Assembly: GCF_963576615.1 (NCBI RefSeq)
Contig: NC_088709.1
Span: 22,461,243 to 22,525,242 of the forward strand
DNA from: Watersipora subatra
Lineage: Eukaryota > Bryozoa > Gymnolaemata > Cheilostomatida > Watersiporidae
Direction of reading: 5' to 3'
DNA: 64,000 nt
The notes under the pieces were generated by a model. The model saw nothing but the letters and a program-made list of their open reading frames with translations. It was not told the origin of the DNA and ran no database searches. The position numbers and the translations under genes are program-made. Position 1 is the stretch's first letter. Each line of letters opens with the position of its first letter. This document shows positions 30,546 to 43,075 of the stretch, piece by piece.

Positions 30546-33345
30546 CTAGAATCATAGATATATATATATATATACCTAGATTGGCCAATAGAGAAAAAGC
30601 CTATCAGACTTAAATAGCATGATGTAACGTCATTGTATTGTACCTCACGCTTGACTGCACTGCTGGTTACAATGAAGCTTATGAGGAGAATTTGACAAAA
30701 TTACATTTATTTTCACATAAAAACCTTCTTGGATACATAATCCTGTAAACTAAAGCAATTCTGTGATAATATTTGATAACCACCTTAGATTAAAACTATA
30801 AAAGTTATGAATTGTTGCGAACAAGTCATGAGCCATCAGGGCTTTATTTGCCACCCTCTCCTATCCTCATTCTCTCTTTTCCCCTTCTCCAAAGAAGAAG
30901 TGAGAAGGGGAAAAAAGAGAAGAGAGAAAAGAGAGGGGGGGGGGCAAATAGCCCACCCACTCAAAGAGCCAGACCCTGGCTAGGTGAATAGACTAATATC
31001 ATGTTGAACTAAACAAGACAAAATAAGATGAGCCTGTGAAGTTTTGATCTGATCAGGGAAATGGAACCAACGGCTTTCTTAGCTGGAGCTGGAACAAGAC
31101 CAAGGAATGCAGGGTCGGACCAGACTCGGGGTCAGCAATGAGGGCCAAGATCGGGTCGGACTGGGTCAGCACGATTTTTTATTCATTCAAGGTTAAGAGA
31201 TAGTTCTATTACAGCCTAATGTTGTTACATCAATAAACTGAGATAGAAGAAACCCTTATCTTACCAATTATTATATTTTGTGGCTTGGTTTATAGATGCA
31301 ATCTACAATTTATGGCTAGACATTGGTGGATCAATGCTATTCAATGGGTGATAGATTAATGGCATGATTTGGCTAGTGTTTTTATTACTAATTTTATTTT
31401 CAACTGCAATTATAATCAACAAGGGATTAGTTAAGAAATACTTAACAAATATAGAAATAGATAACCCAACATAGTGGAAAACAAAAATCCATCACTTACC
31501 TAAAACTTCTGGTGTTAGTAGAAGAAACTAAAAATAAAATAAATTTGCTGGATTGAAGGTTCTTAGACGTGCTTTTAAATTCCTCAGGATGCCCTCGTTG
31601 TAAATGCCTCAATAGTATTGAGGTGGTTCGTTCTTTGTAGCTTAAAGGTTGACTCGCAACAAAATTCGCATTACAGTTATTTGGTATCAAAATATTCACC
31701 GTGTTTTACTCTGTTGTGTTGTAGGTGCCAAATACGCGGAAAAATGATTACAAACATTTAAAAGCTCAAAAACGAAAAGCCGCCATAGATTGGAATCTTT
31801 TTATTTCGATGACGTAGTCATTACAGTTTGGTTATCGTCTTGTCACGTGATGTTTTCACGTGAATTGAAAAGCCAATAAAAAGCTAAATATAAAACTTAT
31901 CGTAGCACTAGTTTATGACAAACACTGGGTTTTACCGAATACCTTGTATCAAATATAGATGCTCGCTACTTTACAGTTTTGTTTCGGCATTATTAAGTCG
32001 TCAAGTCGTCATCTGAACGTGACCCAATATTTCGAAAATAATTTTTGCAGCATTTTTCGATTATCACAGTTGACCAACAGGCCCGTCATGATTATCAGAC
32101 AATGATATGTACTCCTTCGAGCTAAGGTTGAAAAGTTTAACGATTTTTTTTGGTAAGTTATAAGATATCAGTGCTAAAAGTGACAGCATTACAATGACGA
32201 TAAAACAGACGCGTAGGAACAATAGACATGGTTTTATTGAATGCATGAAGTATATTTATAAAAATATTTTGACGAATGAGGTTGCATGAAAGTGTAAACA
32301 GAAACCATCTTGTAACAACTACGTCCTATTTGAGCCGTTTTGGAAAGCGAATCCAAACTACGGTGGTCTCGTGTGGCTGCGATTAACTGTTCGTTTTTTA
32401 ACTTTTAAGAGATTGTAATCACATTTCCACATATTTTGCACCTACAACACAACAGAGTAAGACATGGTGAATCTTTTAATACCAAATAACTTTAATGTGA
32501 ATTTTATTGCAAGTCAACCTTTAAACAATAGCATGATGTTGAACCTCAGCAACTTCTCCATGGTAGCACTTAGTGCTAGCCTGGAAAAGTTTTTCACCAA
32601 TCCAGCATTACTAAGCAACACTCTCGTCGCTTTCTCACTGTGGTTGCAAACCTCAATCACCACAGGCGAAGACAAAGTCAAGCCACCACGATTCTTAACT
32701 GTGATTAGGGAATTTGTTGCTTGGTTGACATCATAGTTGGTAACATCTACGATGCTAGTGATACAATCATTACATTTCAGCTTTGGTGACCTAGCCAGCT
32801 ACATTGCCAGCTGTAAAATAATCGTTCTGTCTCATTTTTGACTTAAGACATACTTGCGTACTCTTCATATTTAGTCATGTTTAGTTCAGCATGATATTAG
32901 TCTATTTACCTAGCCAGGGTCTGACTCTTTGAGTGGGTGGGCTATTTTCCCCCCATTTCCTTTCTCCCTTCTCTCTTTTCCCCTTCTCACTTCTTCTTTG
33001 GAGAAGGGGAAAAGAGAGAACGGGGATAGGAGAGGGTGGCAAATAAAGCATTGATTGCTCATGATTTGTGTTCAACAATTCATACCTTTTATAGTTTTAA
33101 TCTAAGGTGGTTATCAGATATTATCACAGAATTGCTTTAGTTTACTGGATTATGTATCCAAGAAGGTTTTTATGTGAAAATAAATGTAATTTTGTCAGAT
33201 TCTCCTCATAAGCTTAATTGTTAACAACAGTGCAGTCAAGCGTGAGGTACAATACAATGACGTTACGTCGTGCTATTTAAGTCTGACAAGGCAACGGGTA
33301 GGAATAGCTATTATTGGCCAATCTAGGTTTATATATCTATGTCTA
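30546..33345. mobile_element. Foldback-type element with about 480-bp inverted arms
   Basis: Left arm about 30546-31030 and right arm about 32866-33345 are inverted copies, from CCTAGATTGGCCAATA at the outside to GACTAATATCATG at the inside. They share an embedded purine/pyrimidine tract (CTTTTCCCCTTCTC). No transposase is visible. The middle is largely occupied by a TTAA-flanked MITE (31646-32520). Confidence 0.75.
31646..32520 (-). mobile_element. TTAA-flanked MITE, copy A (875 bp)
   Basis: TTAA at 31642-31645 and 32521-32524. Ends AGGTTGACTCGCAACAAAAT and, complemented, AGGTTGACTTGCAATAAAAT. TTAA duplication is the piggyBac hallmark, but no transposase is present. Interior orientation is opposite to copies B and C and the same as D. 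Confidence 0.8.
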
Positions 33346-33448
33346 GAATGTATTTACTGTCAAGTTGGTAAGGAGCAGACAACCCTTATATTACTTCAAT
33401 TATTTATCACCATACACCAACTGAGTATTCTCTACGCGTTTTTTCTAG

Positions 33449-34669
33449 ACAAAATTGAAGATGGTATCGTTAAACTTGTTGTAAAAGAACAACAGTTTAT
33501 CTTCGCGTTTTCAAAATGTGGGACTGTTGGAGAATTCACTAGAGAGGTACAGGAGACAACTGGATATGAATGTAACATCTCATCTCAAGGTTAGGCTAGT
33601 GTATTTTGATGATTAGAGTCATTGTCTGGCTATACTAGTCCCATAGAAGAGTCTGTAGTCGATTCTCTTCAACTGCTCAGACCTAAGTCTAAAATACGCT
33701 TATAAGGATCATCATTATTCTGAATGGAGCTAGTTTGTCATAGACGTCATTCAGTTCTGTTGGCTCCATCAACCGCAGCCCTCTTTGTATTAGATGTAAA
33801 ATATGGTGCTCCCTTTTGATTTAACTCGATTAAAACAGTTATAGGAAAACTTGAACCCATGACCTTTATTTATGACAGTTTCAGGTTTTGATTCTGTAAA
33901 AAATATCTAGTAAACTACCTTTGGGGATCTTCTACTCTCTGTTTGCTGTCTCTGTTCAAATCAGTCCCTATAATAATGAGTCAACTGTAAGTTACTTGAG
34001 CGACTCACCTCTGTTCCCATTGTGAAGAGTAAATGAAGTTCCACAAAACAGTTGCGTAGCGATTGTATCAGCCTATGTAGCTACCGTTTGAGAAAAGCAG
34101 GTACTGCTTGAATGGTAGTACTGACTGACTAGTGACAGCGAGAGTGGCACTACTGCTGGTTTATTCTCAGTTGCGTGTCAGCAGTGGCAGACCTGAATGG
34201 TCTTTACAAGCCTCATGAAGAAGTATTTTGTGGACAAAGTCTCTTTTAACATGATGCATTATGTAGACACAATTTGTTTCGATGCTACTCATATTATGTC
34301 ATAAATGTAATTGTGCAGATGGATTTGAATACACTGATGCTGTATGTCTTGGAGCTCTAGTTTTACCCTTTACAATTTCTGCTGGGGACTCTAAAACCAT
34401 CATAACATCAAGTAAGTTAGCTTACACCTAGTGTGTCTTTAACATATGTTGGTTGGAAACAACATAAGCTATGTTGCTAGTTTAGGCTGTGTTTTCCTCT
34501 GGCATGTTAGCAAAGTGGAGAATACTTTTTACCAGCCATGCATAGTTTTGGAGTATCACAGTAATAGAAGGGTATCGATAGAAATATTCTGAATCATAAA
34601 AAAACACCAACTGTTTAAGCAGATGTTGAACAAGAAGATCTCAGATGTTTGAACGAAGAATCCATGTGA
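33449..34669 (+). CDS. Ankyrin gene exons 2-4: C-terminal domain
   Basis: Exon 2 33449-33589 (TTTTTTCTAG acceptor, AAG|GTTAGG donor), exon 3 34319-34411 (TTGTGCAG, CAA|GTAAGT), exon 4 34623-34669 (TTTAAGCAG, stop TGA). All junctions are phase 1 and remain open when joined to exon 1, giving 1578 residues in total. The added 93 residues include KLVVKEQQFIFAFSKCGTV, GEFTREVQETTGYECNIS and DGFEYTDAVCLGALVLPFTI. The alternating strand/helix pattern may be a small ubiquitin-like or other globular fold, but I do not recognise a named domain. Three compatible splice pairs in a row make chance unlikely. Confidence 0.65.
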
Positions 34670-34734
34670 GGCTCTACTAGCACGTTGAGAGAATTTGTCG
34701 AAAGTATGTATTACATCGTTATGCGACCTATTAC

Positions 34735-35605
34735 AGTGACTTATAGAGTGCTGCCTATTATAGTGACTTGTACAGTGCTGCTTATTATAGTGACTTGTAG
34801 AGTGTTGCCTATTATAGTGATTTGTAGAGTGTTGTATATTATAGTAACTTGTAGAGTGCTGGCTATTATAGTGTCTTATAGAGTGCTGTCTATTATAGTG
34901 ATTTGTAAAGTGCTGCCTATCATAGTGTCTTGTAGAGGTCTGTCTATTATAATGTCTTATAGAGTTCTGTCTATTATAGTGACTTTTAGAGTGCAGTCTA
35001 TTATATTCACTTGTAGAGTGCTGCCTAATATAGTGACTTGTAGAGTGCTGACTATTATAGTGACTTGTAGAGTGCTGTCTATTATAGTGACTTGTACAGT
35101 ACTGCCTATTATAGTGACTTTTAGAGTGTTGACTATTATATTCACTTGTAGAGTGCTGCCTATTATAGTGACTTGCAGGGTGCTAACTATTCTAGTGACT
35201 TGTAGAGTTCTGTCTATTATAGTGTCTTGTAGAGTGCTGTCTATTATAGTGACTTGTAGACTACTGCTTATTATACTGACTTGTAAAGTGCTGCCTATTA
35301 TAGATACTCGTAGAGTGCTGCCTATTATAGTGACTTGCAGAGTGCTGTCTATTATAGTGACTTGTACAGTGCTGCCTATAGTAGTGACTTGTAGAATGTT
35401 GTCTATTATAGTGACTTGCAGAGTGCTGTCTATAATTATAGTGACTTGTAGAGTGCTGCCTATTATAGTGACTTGTAGAGTGCTGCCTATTATCTTGACT
35501 TGTAGAGCGCTGACTATTATAGTGACTTGTAGAGCACTGTCTATTATAATGACTTGTAGAAAGTGGCTTATTATAGTGTCTCGTAGTACTGTTACAGTAA
35601 TAGTT
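34735..35605. repeat. 27-bp minisatellite, about 32 copies
   Basis: Unit TGCTGCCTATTATAGTGACT plus TGTAGAG. Because 27 is a multiple of 3 and the unit lacks stops in one frame, a 312-codon open frame results (34685-35623). The array begins about 65 bases after the ankyrin gene stop codon and may lie in its 3' UTR. Confidence 0.9.
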
Positions 35606-35944
35606 ACTAACTTTGTAGTATAAAGTATGATTGTAGTTATATAGTCAAGAAAAGCATTGAAATGAATGATAATCTTATGTTTTTCGTGTTGATAAATAAC
35701 CTTCGACCTGTGCCACTAAAATCATTTGATCTGTAAAATCATCAGCTAATATTTGCTTGCTTATATATTGCAGTGGAACAAAGGTTAGAATAAAAGCTGT
35801 ATTATTAATGTACTGTGCGTCCCTGATATACAATTTCAATATGTTTCATGGTTGGTACCGTATAGCGAAAATGTCATATAGCAGGGTGGAAAAACCCATA
35901 GTAATTATATAATGCAAAGATCCTGTGGTAAAAATTTTGTTTAA

Positions 35945-36815
35945 AGGTTGACTTGCAACAAAATTCACCTTACAGTTATTTACAGATTCACTGTCTCACT
36001 CTGCTTTGTTGTAGGTACAAAATATGTGGAAATGTCATTACAAGCTCCTAAAAGCTCAAAAATGAACAGTTAATCGCCGCCATCACAAAACCGCCGTAGA
36101 TTAGAATCTCTTTCCAAAACGGCTCAAATGGGACATAGTTGTACAAGATGGCTTATGTTTACACTTTCACACAACCTCATTCGTCGAAATATTTTCACAA
36201 TTACACTTCACGCATTCAATAAAACCATGTACATTGTTCTTACGCGTCTATTTTATCGTCATTGTAATGCTATCACTTTCAGCACTGATATCTTATAACT
36301 TACCGTAAAAAATTGTCTAATTTTTTTCACCTTAGCTCGAAGGAGTACATATCATTTTCTGATAGTCATGACGAGCCTGTTGGTCACCTGTGATAATGGA
36401 AAAGTGCTGCAGAATTTATTTGCGAAGTATTAGTACACATCATCAGATTACGATTAGACGATTAGACCAAGTCGAAACAAAACTGCAAAGTAGCGAGCAT
36501 CTATATTTGATAGGGGTTCTTCGGTAAAACCCGAAGTGTTCGCCATAAACTAGTGCTACGAGAAGTTTTATATTGAGCCTTTTATTTGCCTTTTAATTTA
36601 CGTGAGAACATCACGTGACAAAACAATAACGAAATGGAATGACAACGTCAGAGAAATAAACTGATTCTAATCTACGGCGGCTTTTCGTTTTTGAGCTTCT
36701 AAAAGCTTGTAATCACATTTCCACATATTTTGAAACCTACAACACAGCAGCGTAAGACATCGTGAATCTTTTGACACCAAATAACTGTAAGGTGGATTTT
36801 GTTGCAAGCCAACCT
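35945..36815 (+). mobile_element. TTAA-flanked MITE, copy B (871 bp)
   Basis: TTAA at 35941-35944 and 36816-36819; ends AGGTTGACTTGCAACAAAAT and AGGTTGGCTTGCAACAAAAT (complemented). Same family as A, C and D. No coding capacity. Confidence 0.85.
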
Positions 36816-36819
36816 TTAA

Positions 36820-38420
36820 GTACTCTACATCTAAAAAATCTAAAAAACTAAAAATCAGCAACAAAATAGTATGTTTACCTTGGTAACTATAGCTACCCAC
36901 AGTAACTTTAGTGTATTTAGTGGTTATGATCTGCAATAAAATGTAGCATTACAATGTTTTATGTGCAGTATGTACCGTATAGAGTTCTTACCTTCGAAAC
37001 AAACATATAACATAAACGCTGAATTTAACCTAAAGAATTTAGCTTAAAACACACTTAAAACTAAGTTTTATTATGTATCTTCAACTATTTTACTAAACTT
37101 CAACTTTTTCTTCACTAAAGTTTTATCCCTCTTACCGGTTTCCGGCTTAGTTTTTACTATAACTTTTAGCCGACCTCATTAACACCTTTTCAACTTAATC
37201 CGACAAGAAAGCCCGAGTGATGCTGTTATCATAAATTGTTCTATTTAATACATAATGAAATGGATTATTGCTAGCAGCTAAGGAAACCTGTCTGATCCCG
37301 ACCCTCTGTTCGAAAAGATCGCAACTTCAACTTTGCTACTGGTTTAAAGGAGAAAATATTACCGCTTTTTACCCAAGAAATGCTAAATTAAGAGAAATCG
37401 GTCATCGTATCTCTTTCAGGCGTTTGAGAAAGTCTCGGGAACAGCATATCGACATCTTTGTTATTGCAAGGTTATGAGCACATCAACTGCCAAAATTGAA
37501 TTTCGAGCAAGGTTTCTTGTTTAATTCAAATGATGAAATAGGATTCATATGGCGAGGACGAAAAACCATTGTGTTCCAATTCGTGAGGGGAAAAAATGGT
37601 CTAATATGAACATCCTAACCCGAGGGTGCTTTGTACTGTCTCTTACTAGTTTTGATTATTCATAGCTTGAGAGACAGCGCGCAGGGAGGACAGTCATGGA
37701 ACTCTACAAAACTTTGATAAACTAGCAGAAGAGGAAGTAAACTGGAAGCTTTTAGGAAAGTTAGCCGAAGAAAGAAGTGGTACTTTATTCGTTGCCATGA
37801 ACAAAGACTCATGAAATACAGTAAGGAATAACTATTAACCATTAATTCTCCAACCTTCTTGTGTGCAATACTTTATCAATTGTATAGTAAACCTGCACGA
37901 TTTGTTTCCCCCATGCCAATTCGATTATCGACCTCAACTTCAGTTGAACACCGTTTATAACCGACACACATGATGACTCACCACAGTGTCAAACGATGTC
38001 ACAATTGCTTTTGGTTAACCTGACACTGCGGCCACCTGAACATCCTCATTTCATAAACTTTAACTTCATATTTTTGTAATGAAGTATAAATAGCTTTCGA
38101 GAATGGATGTGATATCTACGTATATGTACAGCAAAGATCAAAAAAATCTTTCAAGAAAAAATAGTGTCAATCTCCATGGAAGATTCTGTGTATCCGATCC
38201 AAGCACCCAGGTGCAGTTTTCATGATATGGAAACGGAAACCGCACCAAAAAATTGCACTTCAAACTCGCACCGATTAACCGGTGTTCCCCGTTTTGTCCG
38301 ATGTCAGAAAATAAAAGATTAGACTTGATTTAATAGAAACTAACCGCAACCACCGGATCAAACCGAAAAATCGTGCAGGTCTGTTGTATTCTCAAGGGTT
38401 GTCTTGTCATATTCATTTTG
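36820..38420. other. No gene; possible small inverted-repeat element at 37892-38384
   Basis: Short open stretches only. ACCTGCACGATTTG (37892) and its complement near 38384 (AAAAATCGTGCAGGT) form inverted ends about 490 bp apart, MITE-like, but I see no matching target duplication. Confidence 0.4.
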
Positions 38421-38424
38421 TTAA

Positions 38425-39302
38425 TGGCTGACTTGCAACAAATTTCACATTACAGTTATTTGGTATCATAAGATTCACCATGTCTTACTCTGTTGTGTTG
38501 TAGGTAAAAAATATATTGGAATGTGATTACAAGCCCTTAAAAGCTAAAAGACGAACAGTTAATCGCAGCTACACCAGACCGCCGTAGTTTGGATTCGCTT
38601 TCCAAAACGGCTCAAATGGGGCGTAGTTGTTACAGGATGGTTTCTGTTTACACTTTCATGCAACCTCATTCGTCGAAACATTTTCACAAATATACTTCAC
38701 GCATTCAATAAAACCATGTCTATTGTTCTTACGCGTCTTTTTATCGTCATTGTAATGCTGTCACTTTTAGCACTGATATCTTATAACTTACCGTAAAAAA
38801 TCGTTAAACTTTTTAACCTTAACTCGAAGGAGTACATATCATTGTCTGATAATCATGGCGAGTCTGTTGGTTACCTGTGATAATCGAAAAGTGTTGCAAA
38901 AATTGTTTTTGAAGTAATGGGTCACGTGATCAAATTACGACTTGATGATTGAATAATGCCGAAACAAAACTGTAAAGTAGCGAGCATCTATATTTAATAC
39001 GGGGTCTTCGGTAAAACCCGAAGTGTTTGTCATAAATTAGTACTACAATATGTTTTATAGTGAGCTTTTTATTGGCCTTTCAATACACGTGAGAACATCA
39101 CGTGACAAGACAATAACCAAACTGTAATGAACACGTCAGATAAATAAACATATTCCAATCTACGGCGGCTTTTCGTTTTTGAGCTTTTAAGGGCTTGTAA
39201 TCACATTTCCATGTATTTGGCACCCACGAAACAACAGAGTAAAACATGGTGAATCTGTTGATACCAAATAACTGTAATGTGAATTTGGTTGCAAGTCAAC
39301 CT
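38425..39302 (+). mobile_element. TTAA-flanked MITE, copy C (878 bp)
   Basis: TTAA at 38421-38424 and 39303-39306. Left end TGGCTGACTTGCAACAAATT, right end complement AGGTTGACTTGCAACCAAAT. Interior collinear with B. Confidence 0.85.
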
Positions 39303-39306
39303 TTAA

Positions 39307-39741
39307 GTTATAAAGTTGTCAGCTAGCTGTAGTTGTGGTATAAAATGGGTCACCTTGACATACATCAATAATTGAGTGAATTGCTGGTTAAAATCATCAT
39401 GTGAAACCATTAGAAGTTTCTAGTATACATAACTCAATAAGCAGGAAGTGTAAAGTAAATTTAGCTATAAATATTGTTTATCTGTTGCAGCAGGCAGTGG
39501 GGTGAGATAAACCTAACATAATCTGTTAATCTGTTGTCAATAAACAGTCATTTACAAGGTTGCTAATTCTATCTAGCCTAAGTTCCTATTGTATGGTGAA
39601 GTTAATAACTCATGCATGTATATTATATAACAGGTCATTTAAAATAATTCTTCTAGGCTCATACTTTCTCAAACTTGCATTTCCTTGTAGCACATTACAG
39701 AAGTCTTTCCTTAGCTGTGTAACAAAATACGCATCAAACTA
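39307..39741. other. No gene seen
   Basis: AT-rich spacer between MITE copies C and D. Confidence 0.5.
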
Positions 39742-39745
39742 TTAA

Positions 39746-41584
39746 AGGTTGATTTGCAACAAAATTCACATTGCAGTTATTTGGTATCAAAATGTTCACC
39801 ATGTTTTACTCTGCTGTGTTGTAAGTGCAAAATATGTGGAAATGTGGCTAGAAGCTCTTAAAAGCTAAAAAACGAACAGTTAATTGCAGCCATCACGGAA
39901 ACGCTGTAAATTGGAATATCTTTATTTTGATGACATTGTCAAACGGTGTGGTTATTGTTTTTGATTACGTGAAGCTAAAGGCCCATCAAAGGCTCAATAT
40001 AAAATGTCTCGTAGCACTAGTTTATGACAAATACTTCGGGTTCTACCGAAAAGCCCGTATCATATATAGAGGCTAGCTACGTTACAGTTTTGTTTTGGCT
40101 TGGTCTAATCATCTAGTTGTAATCTGATCATGTGACCCATACTTCCGGCCATATAGCGCGAACAATTTCTCCAGCATTTTTCGACTATCACAGGTGACCA
40201 ACAGGCGCGTTATGTTTGTTAGAAGATGATATGCACTCCTTCAAGTTGAGGTTGAAAATTAAACGAACTTTTGCGGTAAGTTTTGAGATATCAGTGCTCA
40301 AAATGACAGCATTACAACGATGATGAAACAGACGCGTAAAAACAATAGACATGGTTTTATTGAATGCATGAAGTATATTTGTGAAAATAATTTGACGAAT
40401 GAGGTTTCATGAAAGTGTTAACAGAAGCCATTCTGTTCAAGTATGTCCCATTTGAGCCGTTTCGGGAAGAGATTCCAACCTACGGCGTTTTTGTGATGGC
40501 TGCAATTAACTATTCATTTTTGAGCTTAGAGGTTAGAAGGCACCCTCAAAATAGTACTTTTTTTCAAAAAAAAATATTTTCAACAAAAACATGTTTCCTA
40601 TATAATTAAAGTGTGCTCTTCCCATTGCTGCCACTAAAAAATATGTCAAACCACTTTAAAACACTCACAACTTGAACTAAATGTTGGCCACTTCCAGAGA
40701 CAATATGCCCGAGATATTGATCGCTGCGGGGTGGTACGTGGAAACAAGGCAGCTGAATCTGTGGTAAATGCTGCTAGGAAGGCAAACAGAAGGTCAGCTG
40801 CACCAGATAATAATACGTATTCAAGTGGAGAGTTTTAAATATACATATTCAAGTGGAGGGTTTTAAAAATGTATGAGATGTATCCATGACGATCCAGCTG
40901 CCCATAACTATAAAGAAATCATCCGTTTTCTATTCCCAAACTTTATGCAGCATTTTCTCATTATTTGCTTTTTGTCAGTGTTTTTAATCTTTAAAACGCT
41001 GTCATTTTGTCAATTTTACAGATATCTACTTGAAATTTTGTATGGTTATTCCTTGAAACCTAACTGATGTACTTATGATCTCAGATTTTTTCTTCTCCGT
41101 GTAAGGGGTCCAACCGATGATCCAAACTCCAACCTGATTTCGCATATATTACTGTTTGTCTTTTTAACTGAATAAAAGTTGTAATTGAAAATTCTGCTTC
41201 CATATTATCATGATATACACTGTTTGGCAGTATAATAACCACTTTTAAAGTGGATACACCGAGACTTTTATCCAGATATTTTGCATAAGAAACATGACTT
41301 CGAAACCACATTCTGATTCATAAAATGAGAACCGTTTGCCTGGTGAACAAACCATGTATACCATTGGATTTGTTTTGAAAAACTACACCAGACTATGACC
41401 TTTTCAAGTTTGTAACACTATATATATATATATATATAGAGGGGGTCTCTCCGAGGGTGCCTCCTAGCCGTAGGAGCTTGTAATCACATTTACACATATT
41501 TTTCACCTACAACACAGCAGAGTAAGAGATGGTGAATCTTTTGATACCAAATTACTGTAATGTGAATTTTGTTGCAAGTCAACT
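39746..41584 (-). mobile_element. TTAA-flanked MITE, copy D, interrupted
   Basis: Left end AGGTTGATTTGCAACAAAAT after TTAA (39742-39745); right end at 41584 before TTAA (41585-41588). The element body matches copy A until 40530 and resumes at 41470; the gap is a separate insertion. Confidence 0.75.
40531..41469. mobile_element. 939-bp inverted-repeat insertion inside MITE copy D
   Basis: Ends GGTTAGAAGGCACCCTC and, complemented, GGCTAGGAGGCACCCTC (15 of 17 identical). It contains a plus-strand open stretch after a TTCCAG (about 40700-40838) reading RQYARDIDRCGVVRGNKAAE and SVVNAARKANRRSAA, which looks protein-like but is unrecognised. A (TA)n tract lies near its right end. Confidence 0.6.
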
Positions 41585-41588
41585 TTAA

Positions 41589-42584
41589 ACAGCTTTGAGG
41601 GGGTTATATTTGGGAGTTATTGTTCTTACCCGGAGATTTGATAAAGAGATAACAGGTGACACCTACAGGGAGTCAACACACACTATGCTCAATTCATAGC
41701 CCTTCTAGGATTATAACATATTCTCAATTTCTGTGTTTATAGTAACCGATTGGGTGCTGAATGATGTTCAGATGCTGCTCCTTCGATGATTACATCAGCA
41801 ACTGAGAATTTTACCTGATTTGATGTCCTGGATTGAGGCCTTCACAAACAATCTATTTTAGTGTTATGTATAGATTTGTGAAATTAATCAAGCTCTCTAC
41901 ATATTTCATTTGCTTGTCTGGACCCTTGTTATACTACAGGATGTACGGTGTGTGCATTACAGGTTTTTCAATAAGCCAGACATCTTACAGCTTGTGATAC
42001 ATTCTCTTGTGGTCTGCTATAAGTGTGACTATTTTCTATGCGGTTTTCTCTTATGGCTGTGTGTATCATATCTTCCTATACTGACTGAGGCATGCACAAT
42101 CTATTTTAGTGTTATGTATAGATTTATAAACCGAACAAGGCTCTCTATTTACTATATTTTTCTGTACACTTGCTATATCGTAAGGTGTGTACTGTGTGAT
42201 ACAAAGTTTTCAATGAGCGAACCCTTTTACTCTTGCTGCTAGTGCTAAGCACTCTTGTTATGATCTGATATGTAGCTATCATTTTGTGTATCTGTGTAAT
42301 GATTAGTGTGTACTATGTATATAAGTTACATCTGTGTATATATATTTATAATTATGAACATTTTATATTTGCTCAATTCACCCATATACCTTCTCTCTAT
42401 GTATATGCTCACATGTTTGTACATTTATATAATATAGTGTGTTTAATTTGTTTGTATTAATAAATTTAGTAACTCAAACTCCTAACATGTCATGCAAACC
42501 TAAAACAACAACTAAGTGTTCATCATCAATAAGTACAGTTACTCGTGGTTTCCTTACAAGTAGTTGTACAGTGATTGGGTAAAC
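41589..42584. other. No gene; diverged tandem duplication
   Basis: About 41845-41990 and 42094-42225 are related (both hold CAATCTATTTTAGTGTTATG and TATAGATTT, then TGTGTGCATTAC or TGTGTGATAC words), a period of roughly 249 bp. Open stretches here are chance. Confidence 0.5.
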
Positions 42585-42695
42585 ACAGGTATTTGAATTG
42601 TACTCATGACCCCTAACAATGGTAGAATTTAGTAGGTTGTGCCTAGATTTTGGACATGAGTGTGCCCGATAACCATGCCAACTGAGCTCCATTAA
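42585..42695 (-). repeat. tRNA-derived SINE-like segment
   Basis: On the minus strand GGAGCTCAGTTGGCATGGT (A-box-like) is followed about 75 bases later by AATTCAAATACC (B-box-like), spacing as in tRNA-derived SINE heads. No complete tRNA cloverleaf is possible. Confidence 0.4.
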
Positions 42696-42974
42696 GGGGC
42701 GGGGGAGTGAATCTCTAAGAAATAATCAAACTGCTACAGTGAAAGAAGAGGAATCACTCACGCTTGCGGATATTTTTAAAGACAACCTTAGCTAAACACT
42801 TCTGAAGCGCTTTAGACTGTTTATATTTAAGCATATATACATGTATATACATATATTTATATATATATATATATATATATATCTGTATATATGTATATAT
42901 CTATATATATATTTCTCAAAGTCCGTGTGTCATCGGAAATCCGGCTATAGATCTTAAAATCTTGATTTTTTGCA

Positions 42975-43075
42975 ATCTGATGGATTCGACCCCACAACGG
43001 TTTTCCCATCGACGATCTATGAAGTAATCCAGTACAGTGTTTCCGGATGCTTTACCACTGAGCTATAACGCTTTA
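42975..43075 (-). repeat. tRNA-like A and B boxes near the Helitron 5' end
   Basis: The minus strand has TAGCTCAGTGGTAAAGC, a strong A box, and GGGGTCGAATCC, a strong B box, about 65 bases apart. Acceptor ends do not pair, so this is a tRNA-derived fragment rather than a tRNA gene. Confidence 0.5.

Larger units (their letters stand above)
29143..33448 (+). other. Ankyrin gene intron 1
   Basis: 4.3-kb intron containing a 40-bp minisatellite (about 29250-30370) and a foldback-type element (30546-33345), which ends 104 bases before exon 2. Confidence 0.6.

Noticed and set aside
34685-35623. 312-codon protein
   Set aside because: Product of a 27-bp tandem repeat that happens to lack stops; composition is a 9-residue repeat with no other coding evidence.
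37892-38384. hAT MITE
   Set aside because: Inverted ends present but flanking 8-mers do not match, so the class is not supported.
42975-43075. Functional tRNA gene
   Set aside because: A and B boxes are good but acceptor and anticodon stems do not form; treated as tRNA-derived repeat.
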